64,000 nucleotides of DNA from Spartinivicinus marinus. Its GTDB lineage: Bacteria > Pseudomonadota > Gammaproteobacteria > Pseudomonadales > Zooshikellaceae. Below the pieces are notes generated by a model that saw nothing but the letters and a program-made list of their open reading frames with translations, ran no database searches and was not told the origin of the DNA. The stretch lies in the NCBI RefSeq assembly GCF_026309355.1, contig NZ_JAPJZK010000001.1, positions 372,001 through 436,000 of the forward strand. The letters are read 5' to 3'. Made by a program: the position numbers and the translations under genes. Shown here in pieces: positions 16,926-24,833 of this stretch (position 1 is the stretch's first letter; each line of letters opens with the position of its first letter).

Positions 16926-19262
16926 ATGGTAAGGAAGCTTCTATTAATTATTGCTTGCCTCAACTCATTTTCTATTTATGCACAAGAGGTGATTTTTGAC
17001 TATAATACAGAAAAACTAGAAATATCATTTTTATACGAAAAAACATACTCTTCACTCTTTAGAGATCGTTGTACCTCATTCGCTAGCGAGAATACAATAG
17101 TTCAGTTTATCAAGAGAACTGATAGCCATATTTATCGGTTTGGTGCTTGGTTTGATGGCCCATTTAAACCATCTAGCACTCCTTTCTTTATTAAAAACAC
17201 AACAGATTATTATGATAAAATACAGCCAAATGCAAATATTACTGTAGGAATTACAAAAAACACTCACTGTTTGGGAGATATTAAAGAAGTAACAAACTCA
17301 CTAAACAAAGTGATGTTTGGTGATTTTAATGGCGATGAATTTCAGGATATGTTGTTTAAACCACAACATTCAGCACTAAAAAACAAAATTTATGTATTTA
17401 ATAGTTTTAAAGTAAATAATCTAAAATATACAGAAATAGTACCCAGTAAAGCTTGGTTTGTCCCCGTACCTAAGTTTACCTATTTCCATGATATTTCCTC
17501 AATTGTTCCCTCCGGCTGGCAAAACGCCAACATCACCATCCAAGATCGCAACAAAGACGGCCGTGACGACCTACTAATCACCCGCCCTGGTGCCCCAGAC
17601 TTAATCGCCTTTGCTGCCCCCGATGGTAGTTTCCCTAAAGCCGAAGTCGACACTGGCATAGGCAAATACAACGGCCCTTCTCTATATAAAAGCCGCTTTT
17701 GTAACCGCGCCTTGTTAACCCAGCACCCAGAGCAAAACCCTTCAACCGTGTTATTTGATGATGTCTGTCGTACAGCTTATGTGAGCCCACCCGCCACGGG
17801 CACCACCGAAGTGACGGCATTAACCCCTAACCCTGATAATGCCGCCTTTTGCCCTAAATTAGCAACGGCTCAAACCAATCAAACGGAACTCCTAAAAGAA
17901 CTAGGGCAAGCCAACACCAAGTTTAAAACCATTATGGGTAGCCTGCCTCACGATGATCAGCTAATGACATATGAAGCTAAACGAGAGCAGGCTTTTAATG
18001 ATTTAGTCGCCGCCGAACAAGCGGAAGCCGCGGTACGTAAAACGGTGTTATCGCAACGGCGGACTATAGGTCAGCTGGAATTAGACGTAGAAGATTGTGC
18101 ATTATTAGGCACGGATTGTAATACCGCGCAAAACCAATTAACTGCCGCCCAACAAACATTAATCCAGCTATTAACTGAATTAGATGCGGCCGTTGAAGCC
18201 CGGCTAGTTAAACAACAGTTGTATGACCAAGCGTTTGATGCCTATGGCGAAGCTTTAGATAACTATTTAACCGTGGATACTGAACTTGCCGATTTAATTG
18301 AAGAGTTTAAAGCCCTACAAGATAAGGAGTTAGCGCTTTATCGAGAATTTGCTGGGTTGGAAGGTGCTACCGCGCAGATTCAATATCAATGGGATTGGGC
18401 TGAGCAGGTTAATCGTTATAAGCAATTAAACCAGCCATTAAAAATGCAGTGGCAGCCCTTACCGGTGACTAGTGCAAAAATACTGGCGGAACTACAGGAA
18501 AAACCTGAAACCCCTCTCGGGGATAAATCCATTACCCTACCTGCCGTCTTGTATACCAGCATTAATCAGCAAAATAATGATGTACAAATCAATGGTTATG
18601 AAACCACTCTCATGCCTAAAGGCGATACAGTAATAACCAGCACTTTACGCAAAGCGCCCTCCACCCCGATTAGTTTGCCGAGTAAAATCAACGGCACTAT
18701 TGGTTTGAGCTTGGCGGGTTATTGTCCTTTTGCGCCTAGTGCCAATCAACCACAACCGGTAGAAAACTTAGCCGCCCATTTAACCCCACACATTCAGTAT
18801 GAATACGAAGAACAGATTAAACGGGGCTATACGGCTAAATATAAACTGGATACCTTCGTCAAAACCATTGTTCGCACCAAGAAAAAGAAAAAATGGTTTA
18901 AAAAGAAGAAAAAAACCTATATCGAGCGCAAAGTCATCACCAAAGATTGGTTTGATATCAACTTCGACGCTACCAGCGGTGAATATGCCTACTCCCCTGC
19001 TGAACAGGATCAAATTACCCGCGAAGTAAAGTCTGATTTAGTCAGGCGAGTCAATACCGCCATTGGGGCTTTATATGCGGATAATAGCCAATGCCAGCAA
19101 AATAAAGATTGCAGCTATGGCTATTGGCTAGGTCAGTTAACGGGTAATAACGACGACACTAAAGCCATCCAACAATTTAAACAAGGGAATTCCAAATGGG
19201 TGGAAGAAGTCGTGTATGGTATTCGTTATCGACCTAAGACAGGTTGGGTGGGGTTTAGATAG
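16926..19262 (+). CDS. Array copy 7: exported variable-N/constant-C protein
   Basis: 778 aa. The signal peptide MVRKLLLIIACLNSFSIYAQ is almost that of copy 4 and a good SD is present. The variable domain has Cys in RDRCTSF and NTHCLGD, then the FG-GAP loop GDFNGDEFQD. The constant module starts at D207. The stretch just before it (SGWQNANITIQDR) resembles copy 1 (DWQNASITIQDR). The 3' half mixes blocks shared with copy 5 (around 18464-18640) and with other copies. It is the last intact copy; a decayed start of another follows at 19517. Function unknown. Confidence 0.88.
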   Translation: MVRKLLLIIACLNSFSIYAQEVIFDYNTEKLEISFLYEKTYSSLFRDRCTSFASENTIVQFIKRTDSHIYRFGAWFDGPFKPSSTPFFIKNTTDYYDKIQPNANITVGITKNTHCLGDIKEVTNSLNKVMFGDFNGDEFQDMLFKPQHSALKNKIYVFNSFKVNNLKYTEIVPSKAWFVPVPKFTYFHDISSIVPSGWQNANITIQDRNKDGRDDLLITRPGAPDLIAFAAPDGSFPKAEVDTGIGKYNGPSLYKSRFCNRALLTQHPEQNPSTVLFDDVCRTAYVSPPATGTTEVTALTPNPDNAAFCPKLATAQTNQTELLKELGQANTKFKTIMGSLPHDDQLMTYEAKREQAFNDLVAAEQAEAAVRKTVLSQRRTIGQLELDVEDCALLGTDCNTAQNQLTAAQQTLIQLLTELDAAVEARLVKQQLYDQAFDAYGEALDNYLTVDTELADLIEEFKALQDKELALYREFAGLEGATAQIQYQWDWAEQVNRYKQLNQPLKMQWQPLPVTSAKILAELQEKPETPLGDKSITLPAVLYTSINQQNNDVQINGYETTLMPKGDTVITSTLRKAPSTPISLPSKINGTIGLSLAGYCPFAPSANQPQPVENLAAHLTPHIQYEYEEQIKRGYTAKYKLDTFVKTIVRTKKKKKWFKKKKKTYIERKVITKDWFDINFDATSGEYAYSPAEQDQITREVKSDLVRRVNTAIGALYADNSQCQQNKDCSYGYWLGQLTGNNDDTKAIQQFKQGNSKWVEEVVYGIRYRPKTGWVGFR

Positions 19263-19286
19263 TGTAAAACACTAGCCACAGCTCTA

Positions 19287-19312
19287 TTCCCCCCTTTGAA
19301 AAAGGGGGAAGT
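19287..19312. repeat. Half palindromic element (deleted form)
   Basis: CCCCCCTTTGAAAAAGGGGG followed directly by AAGTTCATTG. The left arm is joined to the right end of the 95-bp element with the middle missing, as if by internal deletion. Confidence 0.65.
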
Positions 19313-19399
19313 TCATTGATAATGAAATGCTGGCCGATCATGTATAATGAGTTATTTAAAAAATCAAATAGGAATGAAAAAACACCGAGAGTTATTACT

Positions 19400-19617
19400 T
19401 ACTTTCACCTTACTCCCTAACAACTTATTACACTCAGTTTAAAATAACCCTACCCATTAGCCATCATATGTATTATAATGGCGAACTAGCTTTGTTGTGA
19501 CCAAAGGTGTTTAATAATGGTAAGGAAGCTTCTTGTTGTATATTATCAATACTCCTCGTTTTATTTGCCGCAGCAAAACTTCTAGCACTACAAATAATAT
19601 TATTTGAGTTTACCTGA
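19400..19617 (+). pseudogene. Decayed promoter, leader and signal peptide of an eighth array copy
   Basis: TATAAT at 19474-19479 within TATTATAATGGCGAAC, then CCAAAGGTGTTTAATAATGG and ATGGTAAGGAAGCTTCTTG from 19517, reproduce the shared leader and MVRKLL start. The ATG frame ends at a TAG near 19583. In a shifted frame AGCAAAACTTCTAGCACTAC reads SKTSSTTNNII, matching SKTAASTDHIID of copy 5, so a small deletion has broken the signal peptide and the rest of the gene is gone. 19263-19675 holds no intact gene. Confidence 0.7.
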
Positions 19618-19675
19618 TGTATAACTTTTTTAATTGAGCTAGTAAGACAAGAATTAATTAGAAGGATTTTATGGA

Positions 19676-20713
19676 ATGAATAAGCTTATCGCATCTGTAA
19701 TTGCTCTAAGTATCCAGCAATCATACGCTGTATCGACTACAAATAATCAGCCTGACATACCAACCTATTGTGAGCAAAATTTTACTCAATGCGTCTATGA
19801 TTCAAATGGCCGAGTTCAGTTTTACACAAATGAATATGATGAAGAAGTTTCTATCCAATATAATGAATTAAATCAAGTTAGCTCTATCACTAATTCCAAA
19901 AAGGGTATTGTATCTTTCAAATACAATACAGAAGGGTTAAGAACCGAGAAAAAGATTGGTACCGATCGCACTATAGAGTATCAATATGATAATTTAGGTC
20001 GAGTCACCAGCCGGCTTGAAAATGGCTTACTTGTATATAAATATACCTATGATGAGTGCAAATATGGTGACGGTCAACTTTGCTCAGTTCGAGGTAATCA
20101 ATATTCATCTGCATATTCATATAAAGCAGATGGCTCACTTGAGAAGGTAACTAAAAGAATTCATCAGAACATTGTGACAAAAACTGGTTTATCATCTTTT
20201 AATTCACGCGTTCGACGTTCTATTTCAGATAATAATCTATCTGCGAATAATGATGATGGTATCATTTCTGTCAACGCCGATGGCGTGCCTTCTTTTGATG
20301 AAACACACCCTGATTTCCATCATTATTTTTTATCAAATTTCTGTGATAATAGCAGTTCCTGGTGTAATTATAGGAATGCAAAGCAAGGTTTGTTGCGCTT
20401 TCCCGCTCCAGGTGGTAATGGTTCACCTATTAGAGACGAACAAGTTTCTGTTGTAAAATCTCTTGGTTATACAATAGGTTCAGTACGGCATGAAGTATAT
20501 AACCAAGGTGAAACTGTTATTAATGTTACACTTAAAAACCATGACCTTTACCCAGGTATTGTCAAACGGTGGGTAACCAATGCTAGTAATGTAACTACAA
20601 CTAATACTTATGGCGAAGGAACTGGTGCTTATGGTGGTCCCAACGTTTGGCTTGCCGACACACTATGGAACTCTGTTGATAAAGATCTTTTTAATTACAT
20701 GAAAAAACTATAG
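19676..20713 (+). CDS. Exported RHS/YD-repeat protein, possible small polymorphic effector
   Basis: 345 aa with a Sec-type signal peptide (MNKLIASVIALSIQQSYA). The start is supported by AAGGA 9 nt upstream, while the ATG 6 bp earlier runs into a stop at once. Residues about 35-160 contain degenerate YD repeats (YDSNGRVQFY, YNTEGLRTEK, YDNLGRVTSR, YSYKADGSLE), the hallmark of RHS proteins. After residue about 175 the sequence changes character and ends in a domain containing LYPGIVKRWVTN, YGEGTGAYGGPNVWLAD and LWNSVDKDL; I do not recognise its activity. It is far shorter than a classical RHS shell. Its stop overlaps the next small membrane gene by one base, as in effector/immunity pairs, so a toxin role is possible but inferred. 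Confidence 0.7.
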   Translation: MNKLIASVIALSIQQSYAVSTTNNQPDIPTYCEQNFTQCVYDSNGRVQFYTNEYDEEVSIQYNELNQVSSITNSKKGIVSFKYNTEGLRTEKKIGTDRTIEYQYDNLGRVTSRLENGLLVYKYTYDECKYGDGQLCSVRGNQYSSAYSYKADGSLEKVTKRIHQNIVTKTGLSSFNSRVRRSISDNNLSANNDDGIISVNADGVPSFDETHPDFHHYFLSNFCDNSSSWCNYRNAKQGLLRFPAPGGNGSPIRDEQVSVVKSLGYTIGSVRHEVYNQGETVINVTLKNHDLYPGIVKRWVTNASNVTTTNTYGEGTGAYGGPNVWLADTLWNSVDKDLFNYMKKL

Positions 20714-21030
20714 TGATAAGCACTATGAGAGACAATAATTTTAGAATAGTCACTTTACGCTGGATAACTGATATTATTTGTCTCTCAGTAATACTAGCCA
20801 CGATCACTTATTTTGCAGATGAAGTGGTAAATTTTATTGCCCTTAATAATAAACAAGAAATGATTATCTTTGGTATAATCATAATAGGAGCTCCTTGTGC
20901 TTTAATACTATCAACCGTCTCTTTATTCATTAACAAGAAAACCAGAGATATTTTTTATTTGTGTATAAGCAGTGTTAGTGCAATATGGGCAATTATGATT
21001 ATAGGAATTGTACTGAAGGGGATGATTTGA
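20713..21030 (+). CDS. Small membrane protein, candidate immunity protein for the RHS protein
   Basis: 105 aa from GTG at 20713, sharing one base with the TAG of the upstream gene (an ATG at 20725 would give 101 aa). No SD is seen, consistent with coupling to upstream translation. Three hydrophobic segments are apparent: about 17-35 (DIICLSVILATITYF), 48-70 (MIIFGIIIIGAPCALILSTVSLF) and 78-102 (IFYLCISSVSAIWAIMIIGIVL). No family is recognised. Position immediately behind a secreted YD-repeat protein suggests immunity against a membrane- or periplasm-acting toxin, but there is no sequence proof. Confidence 0.6.
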   Translation: MISTMRDNNFRIVTLRWITDIICLSVILATITYFADEVVNFIALNNKQEMIIFGIIIIGAPCALILSTVSLFINKKTRDIFYLCISSVSAIWAIMIIGIVLKGMI

Positions 21031-21146
21031 TTATTTTCACTCATTAATCATCAACTACCATTTAAGAAAAAATGATTGTCATAGTATTATTTTTTTCTTA
21101 CTAAAAAACAACTTTAAAACCATTAAATGCATCAAGGAAACTATTT

Positions 21147-22130
21147 ATGAAAAAATTGTTAGCACCACTTACTCTAGCAGTTTTAGCAACCCACAGCACA
21201 ATAGGTTCTGCTGATGAGATATCTTTTTCTTACGAAGGCTTTTACCAACCTATAAAAGCTAATGTTGACAGCTATGGCAATATCTCTTTGCTCAATTACC
21301 CTACTGAATTCATAGGTAAACTTGAGTATAAGGTAATTAATTCCCCTTTATTTACCAAGGGAAAGCTTAACGCTGAAACCTGTGCTGATGTAGCAGAAAA
21401 AATAGACGTATATGAGCACTACTCAAGTGTTCCTATGCTTCAAAAGAATATTTTGAATAATATCAGAAACAACAATACACTATTACTTCATGTAACAGCA
21501 GCGCCATTCTTAACTGACCCTAAATTACATAAAACAGCTAGTCAGGCTGCTGTTAATGCCGGCATAATAAGATCAAGCTACCATATACAAAATAATATTA
21601 GTTTCAATCATTATGATGTATCTTTTGATATTGCAGATGATGCAAATATTAAACGACTAGGTAATGAGGAAGCTACTCTAAACTCATTTTCAGCCAGCAT
21701 TAATGATAACATATTGTTTGGTGGAACCAGTGCAACAGAGTTAAATGCTCTGGACTTGGCTTGCGATATATTCAATGAGAAAGTCAAGGTATCAATTGAA
21801 CTGAAAGGTTATGAGAGTAATCCTAACTTAAAAGAAACTATTCTTAGCTCAGCAGATATATACTCTATTAAAAGCTATATTGAAAGTCACCCAATTGAAG
21901 GCATTAAAGACAATAAAGCTAAGTCATATTTTCAATTAGGCCGAGCATTTGAAAATGCGGCAATCACATTATCAAACAAGGCTGACACCACCATTATTTT
22001 TAACAAACTAGTCAGCCAGGAAACGCAAACTTTAGACCTAGATAATGAGGATTTATTGGCTAATGGTATTACCAAGAAAGTGCCTGCACAACCTTATCAA
22101 GGTGAATCCTTATTAAAATATATAAAATAA
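21147..22130 (+). CDS. Exported protein of unknown function
   Basis: 327 aa with a clear signal peptide (MKKLLAPLTLAVLATHSTIGSADE) and AAGGA 8 nt before the ATG. The mature part is soluble-looking and Asn/Ser/Ile-rich, with Cys in AETCADVAEK and LACDIFNE that could form a disulfide. No domain is recognised. It is the first of three same-strand exported or anchored proteins (21147, 22224, 22809) spaced 93 and 24 bp apart, probably one operon whose last member is related to the tandem array. A linked role with the array family is inferred from position only. Confidence 0.65.
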   Translation: MKKLLAPLTLAVLATHSTIGSADEISFSYEGFYQPIKANVDSYGNISLLNYPTEFIGKLEYKVINSPLFTKGKLNAETCADVAEKIDVYEHYSSVPMLQKNILNNIRNNNTLLLHVTAAPFLTDPKLHKTASQAAVNAGIIRSSYHIQNNISFNHYDVSFDIADDANIKRLGNEEATLNSFSASINDNILFGGTSATELNALDLACDIFNEKVKVSIELKGYESNPNLKETILSSADIYSIKSYIESHPIEGIKDNKAKSYFQLGRAFENAAITLSNKADTTIIFNKLVSQETQTLDLDNEDLLANGITKKVPAQPYQGESLLKYIK

Positions 22131-22170
22131 AACCACTTTTATAGACACCCTATACTTTATGTATCAGAGA

Positions 22171-22205
22171 CTGTCTTTCAAAAGCAGCCTGCATTTGAAA
22201 GACAG
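22171..22205 (+). promoter_or_regulatory. Hairpin between two exported-protein genes
   Basis: Perfect 10-bp inverted repeat CTGTCTTTCA / TGAAAGACAG with a 15-nt loop, ending 18 bp before the ATG at 22224. It lacks a T-run, so it is more likely an mRNA processing, stability or attenuation hairpin than a terminator. Confidence 0.5.
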
Positions 22206-22223
22206 GTAGTTTACAGGTTTATT

Positions 22224-22784
22224 ATGAATAAATTTTTCACTAGTTTTGGTGTTCTTTCAGTAAGTATTGCAGTAGGTGTTATAGCATATACAGAACTATC
22301 AGAACAAAAAGAAAAGCCGCTTGCTTCCTATAAGACGCAAGCATCAACTACCATAAAACTGCAAAACACCAAAGAAAGCCTAAACCAAGTAAAACAAACT
22401 CAAGAAGCTATTACTGACCAGAGATCCAAATCTGAGACAGTTGAAAAAAAACAACAGAAAAAAACTGAGCATATAGTTTTTGATTACGATATTTCTACCC
22501 CAGCTTCTAACATGACAGTCACAGAGCTTCGTTCTGAAATTGAAGATTTAGAGAAAATTGTTGCTGATAGCAATTTAATCAATCGACTTAACAATGGATT
22601 AGCGATAGAGGAGGAACGAACACAAGCAGGTGAACTATTTAAGCGATTAACCAGCCTGCGTTCAGCAGAACTTAAAATATTAGTAAAAGATTTTGAGAAA
22701 AAAATGGCAAAGTACGAACAAGAACATAAAGAAAGACTGGAGCGATATAAAAATAGTCCTCTAGGTGAGTACGAAGAAATATAA
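22224..22784 (+). CDS. Single-pass membrane-anchored coiled-coil protein of unknown function
   Basis: 186 aa. An N-terminal hydrophobic segment (residues 4-24, FFTSFGVLSVSIAVGVIAYTE) could be a signal anchor. A Lys/Gln/Glu-rich region and a helical stretch (TVTELRSEIEDLEKIVADS and on to the C-terminus) with heptad-like spacing predict a coiled coil. It is positioned between an exported unknown and the array-related 660-aa protein, 24 bp from the latter. No family is recognised. It might be a periplasmic scaffold for its neighbours; that is inference. Confidence 0.6.
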   Translation: MNKFFTSFGVLSVSIAVGVIAYTELSEQKEKPLASYKTQASTTIKLQNTKESLNQVKQTQEAITDQRSKSETVEKKQQKKTEHIVFDYDISTPASNMTVTELRSEIEDLEKIVADSNLINRLNNGLAIEEERTQAGELFKRLTSLRSAELKILVKDFEKKMAKYEQEHKERLERYKNSPLGEYEEI

Positions 22785-22808
22785 CTTTTTGGGGAAATAT
22801 ACTAAACA

Positions 22809-24791
22809 ATGAAAAAATTAGCTTTAGCCACATTAGTTGCTGCCGCCACACAAACAGCAATGGCAGTACCAACATTTAAAACTTGCGATACTAAAATCAA
22901 AGCACCGGAGCTGGGGACTGGGGTGCTTTTTGGAAACTCCTGTGACCATGCATATGTGCTTCCACCTGCGATAGGAGACGTTACTGTAACCTCTGTTGCT
23001 CCTAATGCAAACCTTGAGTTTTGTAATAGCATAGACAGCTTAACTGAAAGCAATAAAATTCTTGTCAGTTATATTGAAGATGAGGTAAAAAATTATAAAG
23101 AAAATCAAAATGAAATAGAAAAAATAGTTCATGAAAAAATGTTCGTAATTGCTAAAGAGTTAGCACCACTAGAAGCTCAAAATGAGATTATTACTAGTAA
23201 GCTTGAAGAGCAAGAAAAACTACGCACCGAAATATTGAAGGCGATAAGAACGGCAAAAACAGAATATATAGACTGTAAGGAGTCTAGTGTAGATGCCGCA
23301 ACAGAGTGTAAAGAAGAGTTAGCTATTTTTAAAGAAGAACGTAGCAAACTAAGAGATGTTAGGCGTAAAGAAACGACATTAATTAATGAAAGCTATGATA
23401 TTTCATTACAAATTAAAACTCTCACTAAAAAGATGCAAGCTGAACAGGATAAAGCTGATCAATTAAAATCCACCTCAGTTAAGTCTTTAGCTGAAATAAA
23501 CTCTTTACGTAAAATAATAATGGATACCTATAAAGAGTTTGCCTTGAAAGAAGGAATGACAGCAGGTATCACTTATGCATTACCCTGGAATGAGTTAGTT
23601 AACGAATATCAACGACTAAACCCTGGCATTAACTTCCAGGCAATACCTATCAAAGACAGTAGCTTTAAGTTTAACACCTTACAAGCAAGTTCCTTAGAAA
23701 CAGCTTTTAGGGAACTACCAGGTGCTTTGTCAGTGAGTGTTGCGGGTAAACACAGTGGTTTATTTGTGGAGCCAAATACTTTAGAAGCTCCACAAAAACT
23801 CGGTGATCAGTCTGATAAAAATATACCCTTTACTGACTCTATTTCTGGGCAAGTAAGATTAAGTTTGATGGGAGCATGTCCTCTACTTGATGATGAAGGT
23901 AATATAAAAGAGAATGCAAGCAAAGAACTACATAGCTATTTAATGCCCAATGCAGTTTTAGAATATGAGGTAAAAGTTAACAGAGGCTATAAAGCTGAGT
24001 ATAACTTATACAGAATGTATGAAAAATACATGAAAACCAAAACAAAAGGCGGTGGTTTTATCAGGCACAAGAAAAAAACTAAAGGATATGAAAACAAAAT
24101 TGTTGAAGAAGGTTTTACCATAGAATTTTTAGCTGATGGAGGTGAATTCAATTACACACCAGAGGAGCAAGCGCGTATTGCCTCAGAAGTAAAAAGCACA
24201 CTAATAAATCGGGCTGTAAAACATATTGCCACTTTTGTCGATATTCGTAAGATGGTTCCCGAGCTGCAAGAAACTACCATCACAGGTGCAGGCGTTTTTG
24301 CACAAACCTTAGCTAAAAACTGTAAATTCAAAGGGAGCGAGCCAAAAGATAAAACAGAAGAAACAACACCTGAAACTACAACAAATGGTACTGCTGAACT
24401 GGTAGCAACGCCCTCTGGTGAAACCTCAACAACAAATAACTCAGAAACCACACCCGATTCAATTAGTGAAAAGAATAAAGCTGGCTATGAATTAGCCTGT
24501 CAAGATGCTGAAAACACACCTCCTAACACTGCAGCTGGAAATAACAACGAAGCAGCTGGTGAAGTAGCAGGAGAGCTTGCTAAAACTGCAGCTTCAGCAT
24601 TAGCCTCAGGTAATTATTACGCTGCTGCTGGTGCAGCTGCTGCAGCTATTTTTATTGATACTTTTGCTTCATCTTCAACCAAAGTTTACTTCAAAGAAAC
24701 CTTAGATGTAAATTTGAAAGAAGATATTAAGGGTGTATCGTTTATTGATAGAGTAAAAACTGTCAGTTTTGCCCCTAAACTTGAGCAATAA
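22809..24791 (+). CDS. Divergent relative of the array constant module (exported coiled-coil protein)
   Basis: 660 aa with signal peptide MKKLALATLVAAATQTAMA. It matches the constant module in order: CDHAYVLPPAIGDVTVTSVAP versus CRTAYVSPPATGTTEVTALTP by position, a following coiled-coil with two Cys, YKEFALKEGMTAGITYALPW versus YREFAGLEGATAQIHYQWDW, VRLSLMGACP versus IGLSLAGYCP, LEYEVKVNRGYKAEYNLYRM versus YEYEEQIKRGYTAKYKLDTF, a basic patch (RHKKKTKG), and GGEFNYTPEEQARIASEVKS versus SGEYAYSPAEQDQITREVKS. It lacks the variable domain and DRNKDG loop and has its own Thr/Glu-rich and Ala-rich C-terminal extension (about 500-640, with a hydrophobic AAAGAAAAAIFIDTF). Identity is low, so divergence is old. 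Confidence 0.8.
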   Translation: MKKLALATLVAAATQTAMAVPTFKTCDTKIKAPELGTGVLFGNSCDHAYVLPPAIGDVTVTSVAPNANLEFCNSIDSLTESNKILVSYIEDEVKNYKENQNEIEKIVHEKMFVIAKELAPLEAQNEIITSKLEEQEKLRTEILKAIRTAKTEYIDCKESSVDAATECKEELAIFKEERSKLRDVRRKETTLINESYDISLQIKTLTKKMQAEQDKADQLKSTSVKSLAEINSLRKIIMDTYKEFALKEGMTAGITYALPWNELVNEYQRLNPGINFQAIPIKDSSFKFNTLQASSLETAFRELPGALSVSVAGKHSGLFVEPNTLEAPQKLGDQSDKNIPFTDSISGQVRLSLMGACPLLDDEGNIKENASKELHSYLMPNAVLEYEVKVNRGYKAEYNLYRMYEKYMKTKTKGGGFIRHKKKTKGYENKIVEEGFTIEFLADGGEFNYTPEEQARIASEVKSTLINRAVKHIATFVDIRKMVPELQETTITGAGVFAQTLAKNCKFKGSEPKDKTEETTPETTTNGTAELVATPSGETSTTNNSETTPDSISEKNKAGYELACQDAENTPPNTAAGNNNEAAGEVAGELAKTAASALASGNYYAAAGAAAAAIFIDTFASSSTKVYFKETLDVNLKEDIKGVSFIDRVKTVSFAPKLEQ

Positions 24792-24802
24792 AATGATATA
24801 TA

Positions 24803-24825
24803 GGCAGCCTCATGGCTGCCTTTTT
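24803..24825 (+). terminator. Rho-independent terminator after the 660-aa gene
   Basis: GGCAGCC / GGCTGCC stem with a TCAT loop followed by TTTTT. It ends only 8 bp before the next ATG at 24834, so that gene either uses an internal promoter within this hairpin region or depends on read-through. Confidence 0.85.
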
Positions 24826-24833
24826 GGTGTGTT

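Larger units (their letters stand above)
1..19617 (+). repeat. Tandem array of seven variable-N/constant-C exported protein genes plus one relic
   Basis: Seven same-strand homologous genes lie head to tail, with starts at <1, 1934, 4583, 7309, 10986, 13729 and 16926, and the decayed start of an eighth at 19517. In every copy the distance from the first Asp of DRNKDGRDD to the stop is 570-571 residues, so the constant module has fixed length, while the region before it varies from 206 to 230 residues and shares little sequence. Start-to-start spacing is about 2.6-2.7 kb where nothing is inserted and rises to 3.7 kb where a toxin-antitoxin pair is present. This is seen directly; function is unknown. 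Confidence 0.95.

Noticed and set aside
1-19262. Composite transposon or prophage
   Set aside because: No transposase, integrase, phage structural gene or flanking direct repeat was seen in the window.
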